From positions 1 to 64,000 of the forward strand of contig DHSO01000052.1 in NCBI GenBank assembly GCA_002410505.1: a stretch of DNA of 64,000 bases, read 5' to 3'. The DNA is from Cloacimonetes bacterium UBA5284. Lineage in GTDB: Bacteria > Cloacimonadota > Cloacimonadia > Cloacimonadales > Cloacimonadaceae. The position numbers were made by a program, and so were the translations under genes. Under the pieces are notes generated by a model. The model searched no databases. It was not told where the DNA came from and worked only from the letters and a program-made list of their open reading frames with translations. Shown here one piece after another: positions 43,513 through 52,348 of this stretch (the stretch's first letter is position 1; every line of letters begins with the position of its first letter).

Positions 43513-44571
43513 ATGAACAAGAGCAATAAAGAATATCTCTACAAGCTGTTGAAAGTAGCCAGTCCCTCCGGATTTGAAACTGATGCCCAGAAGATTACCC
43601 GGGAATATCTTCGCGGCACCTGTGATGATATTTCCTCGGATGTAAACGGCAACCTGATCGCCTTCAAACGTGGACAAAGCGATCTGAAGGTAATGATCGT
43701 AGGCCATGCCGACGAGATCGGTTTTATGGTAAACTACATCGATGAAAACGGATACATCTACGTGAAGCCCTTAGGTGGCTTCGACGTAAGTCTCTTGCCC
43801 GGTTTGCGTCTGGACATCCATCACGCGGGTAAGATTGTGCGTGGGATCATCGGTAAAAACGCACCCCACATGAGCCGAGGTGATTCCGATACTCCCAAAC
43901 TCAAAATGGAAGATATCTGGATCGACATCGGTGCCAAAGACAAGAAGGATGCCGAGAAAAAAGTCAGCATCGGGGACATCATTACTTACCACAGCCAAAT
44001 AGAAGAACTCAGCGAAGACTTGATCGTAAGCAAAGCTACCGATAATAAAGTTGGTGTATATATCGCCGCGGCAGTAATGAAGGCTCTCGCCAAGACCAGC
44101 ATCCAGGCGAACTATTATGCCGTTTCATCTGTGGGAGAAGAAACCACCATGAAAGGCTCCCGTACCAGTTCTTACAAGATCGAGCCGGACATAGCCATAG
44201 CAGTGGACGTAACCTTTAGCTCGGATGTCCCCGGCGCGGATAAACGCAAATTCGGAGACGTGAAACTGGGCAAGGGCCCTACTCTTGCTCTAGGTGCAGC
44301 TCTGCACCCCGGCTTGAACAAACATCTGCAAGCACTGGCCAAAAAACATAAAATACCGCTGCAATTGGAGATATCTCCCAGTTATACCGGAACGGATGCC
44401 GATGCCATTCATGCCCAACGCAACGGCGTTGCAACCGCTGTGCTGAGCATACCGAATCGTTATATGCATTCACCCAATGAAATCATCAATTTGCAGGATC
44501 TGGATAACGCAGTCTTACTACTCACCGAATTTGTGAAGACTGTGGATGCAAAAATCGATCTAAGTAGATAG
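43513..44571 (+). CDS. M42 family aminopeptidase
   Basis: This is a dodecamer-type metallo-aminopeptidase (352 residues) of the glutamyl aminopeptidase/tetrahedral (TET) group. Metal ligands are seen in GHADEIGF (His), SKATDNKVG (Asp), GEETTMKG (Glu-Glu pair), VDVTFSSD (Asp) and NRYMHSPNE (His). The PDZ-like insertion spans about 90-165. It probably finishes cytoplasmic peptide breakdown, in keeping with an amino-acid-fermenting life. It is co-transcribed with the cupin gene and closed by a strong terminator. Confidence 0.92.
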   Translation: MNKSNKEYLYKLLKVASPSGFETDAQKITREYLRGTCDDISSDVNGNLIAFKRGQSDLKVMIVGHADEIGFMVNYIDENGYIYVKPLGGFDVSLLPGLRLDIHHAGKIVRGIIGKNAPHMSRGDSDTPKLKMEDIWIDIGAKDKKDAEKKVSIGDIITYHSQIEELSEDLIVSKATDNKVGVYIAAAVMKALAKTSIQANYYAVSSVGEETTMKGSRTSSYKIEPDIAIAVDVTFSSDVPGADKRKFGDVKLGKGPTLALGAALHPGLNKHLQALAKKHKIPLQLEISPSYTGTDADAIHAQRNGVATAVLSIPNRYMHSPNEIINLQDLDNAVLLLTEFVKTVDAKIDLSR

Positions 44572-44590
44572 AACAATCTTACCAATCCCT

Positions 44591-44619
44591 GCACCGCCCA
44601 TCCGGGCGGTGCTTTTTTT
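44591..44619 (+). terminator. Rho-independent terminator after the M42 peptidase
   Basis: Perfect 9-bp stem GCACCGCCC/GGGCGGTGC (44591-44599, 44604-44612) with loop ATCC, followed by seven T. Confidence 0.92.
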
Positions 44620-44784
44620 CTATAGTCCCCTGTTCCTTAATCTGTGCCGAATCCGGTGGGTATAACGGTCTTGCTGCGTTGCGAAACACAGGGCCTCTGT
44701 GTATCAAGGTGTAGTGGACCAGAGCGAAATGCCACGGCTTAAACTATGTTTACTCTGCTTGTTTATTTTTTGCTTGCAATTCAC

Positions 44785-44790
44785 TTGACA
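44785..44790 (+). promoter_or_regulatory. Putative -35 hexamer TTGACA before the PPDK-like gene
   Basis: TTGACA lies 69 bases before the start codon in an AT-rich stretch; TATTTA follows after 12 bases, so the -10 is unsure. Confidence 0.35.
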
Positions 44791-44859
44791 GAATTATATA
44801 TGTATTTAAACAGGCAGGGTGGGTGTTACAACCGCGATTAATTCCAGAGGAAGAGGATA

Positions 44860-47800
44860 GTGGAAAAAATAGTATCTAAGGCCCTTACGGAGAACTTGCG
44901 CGCTACCAAAGTGGCCAGGATCCCGCTGGATGAATCCGCTCAATGGCTGCTTGATATATCCCGAGATTTTTATGGCGTAAACCAGCGATTGCGCAGTTTT
45001 CTGGACGAGCTGTACCATCCTTTCGTGAATCCCGGAATTACGCTAAGCCTGATGCGTGCCAGCGTCTTGGGTGATCTGTGGTGGTTTACGAAGCAGAATG
45101 AAAATCCGGACAAGAGCATTCGCATCATTCTGGATATGTATCGCAAAGCTGAAACTCTATGTCAGAAGGATATAGAACGTAAGCAGCTGTTCAGTGACTT
45201 TCTGGAATTTAGCCAAGCTTTGTGTGAACAGGATCTGCCCGATGTGTACCACGATTTGCTGCTACTGCTGAAAGACTTTATCGAGCAAAATCTCCCCCTC
45301 TTCATTCGGCTCAGCACCCAGGCACGCAGAACCTTGATATCTCTGGGCAACAAATGTCCTGAACCCGATATTGCCCCGCCACTGCTGCGTATGATCCTCA
45401 CCGAAGACCTGCACTATTGGCAGCAGAGTACAGACATCAACCGTTGGCTGAATGCATTGAAAAACAGACCCGATGATATGGATCTCAGCCATTTGCCAAA
45501 CGATAAGTTCTACGCTCATTGGCAAGCGCATTTAAGCCGGGCATTGGAGCCCAATGATTATAAGATCGTGCCGGCATTCACCGAAATAGCCACTCTGCAT
45601 CGCGATTATATCCGCGAATTCTCCTCCCTGAGCCACAGAGTGCAATACATATTCTTCCTTTTGGGACAAGCTACCATGCTGGACATGATGGATCACCTTC
45701 TGTGGGATCTGAACCGGCAATTGGCGGATATGTATCAGGAACTTTCTGTGGATGAAGTACACGACATGATCGATACTGTGTTTGAGACATTAAAACACTT
45801 CATCCATACGCACATGAGCATCGTGCTGGATTGCGTGCTAACGATCGGCAAAGCTGTGTTGAAGGGAAACAACAGCTCTTTGCACAAGCACATTATTGAG
45901 CATATTATCGATCTGGGCTTTACCCCCCCGGGAGAGGTGCGGATATCCGGAGACTGGCAGATCGAGGTGGACAAAAACCATGTGAAACACCTTCGGATCT
46001 TACTGGAACTGATCGCCATCAATCCTATGCAAAATAAAGATTTGCTTGCCTTCACCATCATCAGCCTCAGCAAGTATGGCGTTTTCATATCCGATACAGA
46101 CCTCTTTCAAAAAGATGTATCTGCTTTTTTGGGCGCGAACCTCAAGCCCATATTCGTGCAAAGCAAGCACCTTCTGCGCATGTTTCCGGTCTTTTTCAAT
46201 GAAATAGGGGCAGAGGGAGAGATCCGGGACGCCAGCACAAACCTGGACGAGATGTCCCAAAGAAAAGACCGCCTCATCCACTTTTTGCGCAAACAGGTTC
46301 ACACCGAGAGCAATAATACCCATATCACATTGATCGAGCGCATTCTGCGCTATTGGATCACACAAGATCCCGCTCCCCTGGAACACATCATCCCCGCGGA
46401 TGTGTGGGAAAACATTCAGGAAATCGATGAGCGTACACTCCAGCAAAGCCATGCCACCAAACAGTTTTTGGCAGATAACCATCTTACTGATACCGAATTG
46501 CTCTCGCTCTCCTGGCAAAAAGTAGAGATCATCTTTGCAAATCTGGAAGAGGACTATTACAATAAACGCCTCAAATTACTGTGTTACTGTCACTTCCTGT
46601 TAAAAGACAAGTACAACCTGGATCCCTATGATATTGTGAAATTCCTTTCCCGCTATAGCTTCTTCGATGGCAACGAGCAGAACCGCCTGCGCAGCAGTCT
46701 AACTCGCCGGGATTACGATAGTTCCATTCGCCAGATGCTGAACTATATTGGCAGGCTGAATACTCAAATCCTGGATCCGAAACCTACCAGCCCCTGGGAA
46801 AACATCTATTACAAACGCCATATCGCCGCGGGAATCCCCTCCATGTATGGCATGTACCGGGAACCAAAACTGGAAGCCATGGGCATGGTATTCCGCTTGG
46901 AAAATGTAATCCGTCGACTCTTTGAACGCAGTGTAGGGCAATTGAACTTGAATTATATAAACGGTAAAACCATGCGTCGCATAGTGCGCATCCTGGAAAT
47001 ATACGATTTTGCCATGCAGCAAGAGATGGTTTCCAGCGACGCCTTCAGCACCGCGCTGGCTATGCTGAGTTCGGTGCAGAACATCTCAAATCTGTCTTTG
47101 GAGCAATATCTGGATATCTTCAATCTGCTGAAAGACAGCGTGAACGAACTAGCCAATGAATACTATTACCGCTTTTACGACAGCCAATTGGCAAGGGCCA
47201 GAACGGATGATGACAGCCGCACAACAAGCGAGATCTTTGCCGAGGAATTCTATCGAAATCTGCTCTCTGCTTCCTTTTTGGTACAGGGCTTGGACAATTT
47301 TATAACCCGAATATTGGAATCCCTCACCCAGATGCGCCGGCTATTCAGTAAAGAGAACATCGTGAAGCTGATGTCCTACGATCCGGATCGTCTGTTTTTC
47401 CACCTTTACACTCGCAATTCACGCATCGAAAACCAAGTGTTGCTGGGCTCCAAGGCATTCTTTCTAAAACGTATGCACCAATATGAATTTCCCATCCCCC
47501 CCGGTTTTGTAATCACTACAGATCTCTTTAGAAACAGAGAAATCATCAATACTCACCCAGACATCTCCAGCGAGTTTGATCAGCTATTGTGGGACAATTT
47601 GCGCAAAATGGAGCGGTATACGGGCTTGGGATTTGGAAATCCACAAAAACCATTGCTGTTTTCGGTACGCTCCGGGGCACCGATGAGTCTGCCCGGCGCG
47701 ATGGATACCTTTTTGAACATCGGACTCACAGACCAGATTACGTTACAGCTTTCACAACGCCCGAATTACGGGTGGACCGCCTGGGATTGCTACCGCCGCC

Positions 47801-48900
47801 TGATCCAAAGCTGGGGCATGGCATACGGCATCTCCCGCGACGAGTTTGACAACGTGATGATAGACTACAAAAAACGCTATGACATTCAGCAAAAAACGCA
47901 ATTCAGCCCTCAACAGATGCGAGATATGGTGCAAGACTACAAAAAGGTTCTCTCCCGCTATAATGTTGCTTTGGAACAAGATCCATATCGCCAGCTATAC
48001 AAATCCATCTCACACGTGCTGGATAGCTGGAATACCAAACGCGCCAAGATGTACAGGGCAAAGCTGCATATCGCCGAAGAATGGGGCACTGCTGTGATCA
48101 TCCAGAAAATGGTCTTGGGAAACATCTCACTACAGAGTGGTACCGGAGTATTGTTTACTCACGCTGATTGGTCCAAGGAACCGGGTATATTCCTCAATGG
48201 AGATTTTACCTTATGCAGCCAGGGTGAGGATGTGGTGGCCGGATTGGTTCATACCATGCCAATATCCGAAGCAGAGCGCTTTCACCGCAATGGTGATATG
48301 TCTTTGGAAAAAGACTTTCCCGCGCTCTATCGGAGACTCTTGCGCTACGCCAGACAACTGATCGAGGAGCACAACTATCCCCATCAAGAGATCGAATTCA
48401 CATTTGAGGGAAGCTCTGAAAAGCAGCTCTATATATTGCAGACTCGGAACCAGGTAATCCACAAAAACCCAGAATATCAGGTTTTGGGCACCTCGGATAC
48501 GCAATTGGAGAGTATGGGCAGCGGCATTGGAATCGGTAAAGGCGCGGTGAGCGGAATCATCGTGATCAATCAAGAAGATATAACTTGCTTCAAAGACCGG
48601 GGCGAAGCGTTGATCCTGGTGCGCCCGGATACTGTTCCAGACGATATGATGATGCTCTTTGAGTGTCAGGGATTACTCACTTCCCGCGGAGGAGTGACCT
48701 CACACGCTGCCGTTACGGCCACTCGCCTGGGCCTCATCGGAGTGGTCAATTGCAGAGACCTGGTGGTAAATGAGGAAAATTCCACCTGCCGCATCAAAGA
48801 TGTGGAATTGAAAGCCGGGGATATGATAACGGTGGACGCAAATGGAGGCACCATATACATGGGTAAATATCCGCTGCAAAGCGTACAATCTTTGGTATAA
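44860..48900 (+). CDS. PPDK-like ATP-grasp/phosphohistidine protein with a large novel N-terminal domain
   Basis: In this 1346-residue protein the C-terminal third is clearly pyruvate phosphate dikinase-like. The ATP-grasp domain (about 855-1215) has LLGSKAFFLKRMHQY, LFSVRSGAPMSLPGAMDT, WDCYRRLIQSWGMAYGI and QGEDVVAGLVHTMPI. The swivelling phosphohistidine domain has LTSRGGVTSHAAVTATRLG, with His1282. The protein then stops: the PEP/pyruvate TIM barrel that completes PPDK or PEP synthase is absent. The first 850 residues are helix-rich and unlike anything I recognise. The GTG start follows AGAGGAAGAGG. It may be a phosphotransferase to another acceptor, as in glucan water dikinase or rifampin phosphotransferase. 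A GAPDH gene follows 29 bases later. Confidence 0.8.
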   Translation: MEKIVSKALTENLRATKVARIPLDESAQWLLDISRDFYGVNQRLRSFLDELYHPFVNPGITLSLMRASVLGDLWWFTKQNENPDKSIRIILDMYRKAETLCQKDIERKQLFSDFLEFSQALCEQDLPDVYHDLLLLLKDFIEQNLPLFIRLSTQARRTLISLGNKCPEPDIAPPLLRMILTEDLHYWQQSTDINRWLNALKNRPDDMDLSHLPNDKFYAHWQAHLSRALEPNDYKIVPAFTEIATLHRDYIREFSSLSHRVQYIFFLLGQATMLDMMDHLLWDLNRQLADMYQELSVDEVHDMIDTVFETLKHFIHTHMSIVLDCVLTIGKAVLKGNNSSLHKHIIEHIIDLGFTPPGEVRISGDWQIEVDKNHVKHLRILLELIAINPMQNKDLLAFTIISLSKYGVFISDTDLFQKDVSAFLGANLKPIFVQSKHLLRMFPVFFNEIGAEGEIRDASTNLDEMSQRKDRLIHFLRKQVHTESNNTHITLIERILRYWITQDPAPLEHIIPADVWENIQEIDERTLQQSHATKQFLADNHLTDTELLSLSWQKVEIIFANLEEDYYNKRLKLLCYCHFLLKDKYNLDPYDIVKFLSRYSFFDGNEQNRLRSSLTRRDYDSSIRQMLNYIGRLNTQILDPKPTSPWENIYYKRHIAAGIPSMYGMYREPKLEAMGMVFRLENVIRRLFERSVGQLNLNYINGKTMRRIVRILEIYDFAMQQEMVSSDAFSTALAMLSSVQNISNLSLEQYLDIFNLLKDSVNELANEYYYRFYDSQLARARTDDDSRTTSEIFAEEFYRNLLSASFLVQGLDNFITRILESLTQMRRLFSKENIVKLMSYDPDRLFFHLYTRNSRIENQVLLGSKAFFLKRMHQYEFPIPPGFVITTDLFRNREIINTHPDISSEFDQLLWDNLRKMERYTGLGFGNPQKPLLFSVRSGAPMSLPGAMDTFLNIGLTDQITLQLSQRPNYGWTAWDCYRRLIQSWGMAYGISRDEFDNVMIDYKKRYDIQQKTQFSPQQMRDMVQDYKKVLSRYNVALEQDPYRQLYKSISHVLDSWNTKRAKMYRAKLHIAEEWGTAVIIQKMVLGNISLQSGTGVLFTHADWSKEPGIFLNGDFTLCSQGEDVVAGLVHTMPISEAERFHRNGDMSLEKDFPALYRRLLRYARQLIEEHNYPHQEIEFTFEGSSEKQLYILQTRNQVIHKNPEYQVLGTSDTQLESMGSGIGIGKGAVSGIIVINQEDITCFKDRGEALILVRPDTVPDDMMMLFECQGLLTSRGGVTSHAAVTATRLGLIGVVNCRDLVVNEENSTCRIKDVELKAGDMITVDANGGTIYMGKYPLQSVQSLV

Positions 48901-48929
48901 CACAAAAAAAACATAAGGAGATCGCAAGC

Positions 48930-50180
48930 ATGAACCTCAGCTTACGGAACAAGAACCTCTTGGGTATCAATGGCTTGGGAAGAATCGGCAAGCTCTTGCT
49001 GTGGAATCAGATTCACCTGAGACACTTCGAAGGTATAGTAGTCAATTGTGGTCGCGATGTGGGCAAAACACTGGACGACCTGATTCAAGTGATCGAAACA
49101 GATAGCACTTATGGATCAATTCATAAGTTTCTGCATGGTGTAGTGGGAGGAAAAGCTGAAATCAAGGTCCTGGACAAAGATAAACCCATTCTGGAAATCG
49201 ATGGCATTCCTGTAAAGATACTCAGAACGGCTAGAGACCCCAAAGATATCAATTGGCTGAATGAAGGGGTGAAAGTGGTAGTGGATTGCACCGGTAACTT
49301 CCTGGATCCGACCATAGCCTCGGAAGGCGGCAAGCCTTGCCTGCGCGGACATCTGGACGCCGGAGCCTTGAAAGTGGTTTGCAGCGCTCCCTTCAAGATC
49401 AAAGGGACTGCTCAAACACCCACCGATGCCAGAACCATGATTTATGGTATCAATCACCTGGAATTCAACCCTTCCGAACACCATATCGTTTCAGCCGCGT
49501 CCTGCACCACCACCGGACTCTCCCACATGATAAAGCCTCTATTGGAAAACAACCTTACCTCCAGAATCGTAACGGCTTCAATGAGCACCATCCATGCCGC
49601 CACAAACACACAGTCCATTCTGGATAGCGTACCCAAAACAGGAGCTACCGATCTACGCAAATCTCGAAGTGTGATCAACAACATCATCCTCTCCACCACG
49701 GGAGCTGCGAAAGCTTTAGAACTGGTGATGCCGGAGATCAAACACATCGGTTTTATGGCAGATAGCGTACGCATCCCCACAAACACGGTCTCCCTGATCA
49801 ACCTCAATGTAACTTTCTACACAAAGCTGGATGAACTGGGCGAGCCTCTCCTCAACCGAAAAGTAATCAATGATGTATATGCGGCAGCTTCCAAAGGCCC
49901 ACAAAAGGATCTTTTGATCTATAGCGAACGCCAAAATGTATCCGCAGATCTGATCGGCAGCTTGGCAGCAATCACCATCGAAGCTCACGAAACCCATACC
50001 AGAACCGGCTTTATCAGCTTCCCCCCGGAAGCCCTCGCCCAACAGGGACTGAAAACAGATAAACAACTGGAAATGCCCGTGACTCATGCCAAGATATTCG
50101 GATGGTATGATAACGAGCTCGGTTCATACGTAAACAGTCTTTCAAAACTGACTAATTACATCGCCGATAAGAGCATGTAG
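48930..50180 (+). CDS. gap: Long-form glyceraldehyde-3-phosphate dehydrogenase-like protein
   Basis: This is a 416-residue type I GAPDH homologue. It has the Rossmann start LLGINGLGRIGKLLL, the active-site SAASCTTTGLSH (Cys192, where the usual text is SNASCTTNCLAP), the catalytic His in MSTIHAATN, the phosphate-site NNIILSTTGAAKAL and IGFMADSVRIPTNTVSLINL, and FGWYDNELGSYVNSL. It is about 80 residues longer than ordinary GAPDH, with insertions around 35-75 and 125-165. AAGGAG precedes the ATG. It may be the glycolytic enzyme or a paralogue with another aldehyde; position after the PPDK-like gene suggests central carbon metabolism. Confidence 0.85.
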   Translation: MNLSLRNKNLLGINGLGRIGKLLLWNQIHLRHFEGIVVNCGRDVGKTLDDLIQVIETDSTYGSIHKFLHGVVGGKAEIKVLDKDKPILEIDGIPVKILRTARDPKDINWLNEGVKVVVDCTGNFLDPTIASEGGKPCLRGHLDAGALKVVCSAPFKIKGTAQTPTDARTMIYGINHLEFNPSEHHIVSAASCTTTGLSHMIKPLLENNLTSRIVTASMSTIHAATNTQSILDSVPKTGATDLRKSRSVINNIILSTTGAAKALELVMPEIKHIGFMADSVRIPTNTVSLINLNVTFYTKLDELGEPLLNRKVINDVYAAASKGPQKDLLIYSERQNVSADLIGSLAAITIEAHETHTRTGFISFPPEALAQQGLKTDKQLEMPVTHAKIFGWYDNELGSYVNSLSKLTNYIADKSM

Positions 50181-50198
50181 ATACTTGCCGAAATATGG

Positions 50199-50229
50199 AA
50201 GCCCTGTTAGAAAAAAACGGGGCTTTTTT
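50199..50229 (+). terminator. Rho-independent terminator after gap
   Basis: Ten-pair stem (AAGCCCTGTT with AACGGGGCTT, one G-U) followed by six T. Confidence 0.85.
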
Positions 50230-50337
50230 ATTATGTGGATTATTTTCAACACACATTTAAGCTCCATTAGTCAAATGCTTTGACGTCTTTTCAAATACAG
50301 AGCTTTTATCGGATATACAGATACGACTAAAAATTTG

Positions 50338-50343
50338 TTGACA
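50338..50343 (+). promoter_or_regulatory. Putative -35 hexamer TTGACA before the secreted protein gene
   Basis: TTGACA is followed by TATATACT at 20-22 bases; the start codon is 52 bases downstream. Confidence 0.35.
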
Positions 50344-50395
50344 CAGAAAGCGAAATCGTTTTTTATATACTTATCTTTTTTGTTGGAGGATAGAA

Positions 50396-51700
50396 ATGAA
50401 AAAGTATTGTGTCTTTGTTTTGTTAGTTTTACCTCTTCTGTTAAATGCTGTATCAATCCGCGATTTCCTCAGGAACAGCGGGCCATCAGCCGGTCAACGT
50501 GGTACCGGTTATCGACTTCATGAGTCCATTGAATATCAAGAAAGCTTTTCAGAATGGATTCCGGCCACCAAGTATACCATGTACTATGGGGGTGATACCA
50601 GTGCTCAACCGGATTCATTGTATTTCAATTACTACTATAACTCAGAATGGTCAGAAAACCCCTTTCTCTCCCGTCTCAGCTATAACGATCATGGTCAGTT
50701 GATTGAGTCTGTCACGTCTATTTCTATATACGGGATGGAATTTCTCAGCACAAAAATGACCTTTGCCTACGACTCGCAGAATCGCCTCGTCCATGCCTAC
50801 ACATATGCTTATAGTTTGGATTATAATAACAGACAGGCTTGGGATCCGATGCATAGGTTGCATATAGTATATGGAGAGGGGACAGAATTCTCCCTATACC
50901 AATGGGAAATCAGCGAAACTAAAAATGAAATGTATCAACGCAGCATATTTGATTTTGATTCCCAAGGTAGAATGACAACTGAATATTATCAGATCTCTCA
51001 GGATTCTCTCTCATGGCAGAATGATGGCAAGTATGTAACCGAGTATCTACCCCAAGACAATAGCACCGGGGCAGTTTTTGTGAATTACCTGACCGAGTTT
51101 TACCCTTTGGCAATGACGTATTTTCAGGATAGTCCCATTCCCGCATTGCTGGATGTGGAAACAGATTATAGTTATAATGGCTCTGAATATATCCTGGATT
51201 CAAAGACTGAGCATCTCTATAACAGTAGCATGCAGCGCATCGAAAAAATCGATTTCTATTGGACGGGAGACAGCTGGCAGGAAGACTGGAAAGAAAGCTA
51301 TGATTACGATGATATGGGAAACCTGACCCTATTGATGCAATTCGAATTCAATATGGATGACTGGAATGAGTCCAGTAAAAAAGAGTTTTATTGGGAAACC
51401 TATACCTCTGTGGATGATCCCACTACTCCAAGCTCAAACCTAATGCAAATCAAAGCATATCCTCAGCCTTTTAACAGCAGCATCACGCTGGAAGCTTCCG
51501 GCAAGACGGGAGTGGCAGATAGATACGATGTCTACAACGCCAGGGGTCAACTGATCCGGACAATCAACAGCAACGGCGTCGGCTCCGTGATCTGGGATGC
51601 CAAAGACAACCATGGCAGAGCTGTGGCAAACGGCATCTACTTTGTCCGCGCCACAAAAGACAATCAGCACAGCATCAAGCGTATCATCAGAGTAAGATAA
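50396..51700 (+). CDS. Secreted protein with YD-like beta repeats and C-terminal sorting domain
   Basis: This 434-residue exported protein has a signal peptide (KKYCVFVLLVLPLLLNA) and a Tyr/Asp-rich middle with recurring YDSQGRM-like turns (YDSQNRLVHAY, FDSQGRMTTEY, YDDMGNLTLLM), resembling YD/RHS-type beta units. It ends in an FlgD-type sorting domain (IKAYPQPFNSSITLEAS, VYNARGQLIRTI, VIWDAKDNHGRAVANGIYF, IKRIIRVR). The YPQPFNSS motif deviates from the YPNPFNPS of the carboxypeptidase in this window. TTGGAGG precedes the ATG. The function is unknown; surface location is inferred. Confidence 0.75.
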   Translation: MKKYCVFVLLVLPLLLNAVSIRDFLRNSGPSAGQRGTGYRLHESIEYQESFSEWIPATKYTMYYGGDTSAQPDSLYFNYYYNSEWSENPFLSRLSYNDHGQLIESVTSISIYGMEFLSTKMTFAYDSQNRLVHAYTYAYSLDYNNRQAWDPMHRLHIVYGEGTEFSLYQWEISETKNEMYQRSIFDFDSQGRMTTEYYQISQDSLSWQNDGKYVTEYLPQDNSTGAVFVNYLTEFYPLAMTYFQDSPIPALLDVETDYSYNGSEYILDSKTEHLYNSSMQRIEKIDFYWTGDSWQEDWKESYDYDDMGNLTLLMQFEFNMDDWNESSKKEFYWETYTSVDDPTTPSSNLMQIKAYPQPFNSSITLEASGKTGVADRYDVYNARGQLIRTINSNGVGSVIWDAKDNHGRAVANGIYFVRATKDNQHSIKRIIRVR

Positions 51701-51719
51701 AGTTCGTTTCCCTTATATC

Positions 51720-51750
51720 GGCCCGGGAGTTTGTAGCCCGGGCCTTTTTT
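51720..51750 (+). terminator. Rho-independent terminator after the sorted secreted protein
   Basis: Perfect GGCCCGGG/CCCGGGCC stem (51720-51727, 51737-51744) followed by six T. Confidence 0.9.
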
Positions 51751-51890
51751 GCCCGTATCCCCTGTATCACGTTTGGAAACAATTGCCATAATCCATACCC
51801 GGTCCACCACCCGTTATTGTATGGAACTTCAGCCCTGAACTCCCGCAAGACTATATCATTTCAAAGAAGAAAGCTCATATTACATTGTTC

Positions 51891-51896
51891 TTGACT
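51891..51896 (+). promoter_or_regulatory. Putative -35 hexamer TTGACT before the arsC-like gene
   Basis: TTGACT lies 29 bases before the ATG. No clear -10 is seen. Confidence 0.25.
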
Positions 51897-51925
51897 GTTT
51901 ACTACGGCTACTGAACTTGGGGTTT

Positions 51926-52348
51926 ATGAAGAAAGTACTGATAATCTGTACGGGAAATTCCTGCCGCAGCATAATGGCAGAAGCTGTTATAAACCATTTT
52001 TTGAAGAAGCAATGGCAGGCCTTTTCGGCGGGGACACATCCCTCACACGTGCATCCCTATGCCATCAAAGCTTTGCAGGAATTGGGAATAGAGGTGCAAG
52101 GTCTGCGCAGCAAATCCATCTCGGAGTTTTGGGATTCTGAGGATCTGGATCTGGTAGTTACAGTGTGCGACAGCGCCAAAGAAAACTGCCCTGTATTCCA
52201 TAAACCGATCCCCCGCGTCCACATGAGCTTCGAAGATCCGGTAAGATACGGCGCACTGGATATTGATGAAGCCATGCAGGGCTTTCGCAAAGTTCGAGCC
52301 GATATCGTTGCCAGATTGTTACCTCTGTTGCAAGCATATGAACATTGA
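51926..52348 (+). CDS. arsC: Thioredoxin-type arsenate reductase / low-MW phosphatase family protein
   Basis: This 140-residue protein has the low-molecular-weight phosphatase fold. The P-loop is CTGNSCRS (Cys8, Cys13, Arg14), and a second pair, VCDSAKENC (Cys81, Cys88), sits exactly where thioredoxin-coupled ArsC of pI258 type has its Cys82/Cys89 relay; this favours arsenate reductase over protein-tyrosine phosphatase. No arsR, arsB or acr3 lies nearby, so resistance context is missing. The ATG at 51926 follows TTGGGG; its stop lies inside the next gene (11-base overlap). Confidence 0.8.
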   Translation: MKKVLIICTGNSCRSIMAEAVINHFLKKQWQAFSAGTHPSHVHPYAIKALQELGIEVQGLRSKSISEFWDSEDLDLVVTVCDSAKENCPVFHKPIPRVHMSFEDPVRYGALDIDEAMQGFRKVRADIVARLLPLLQAYEH

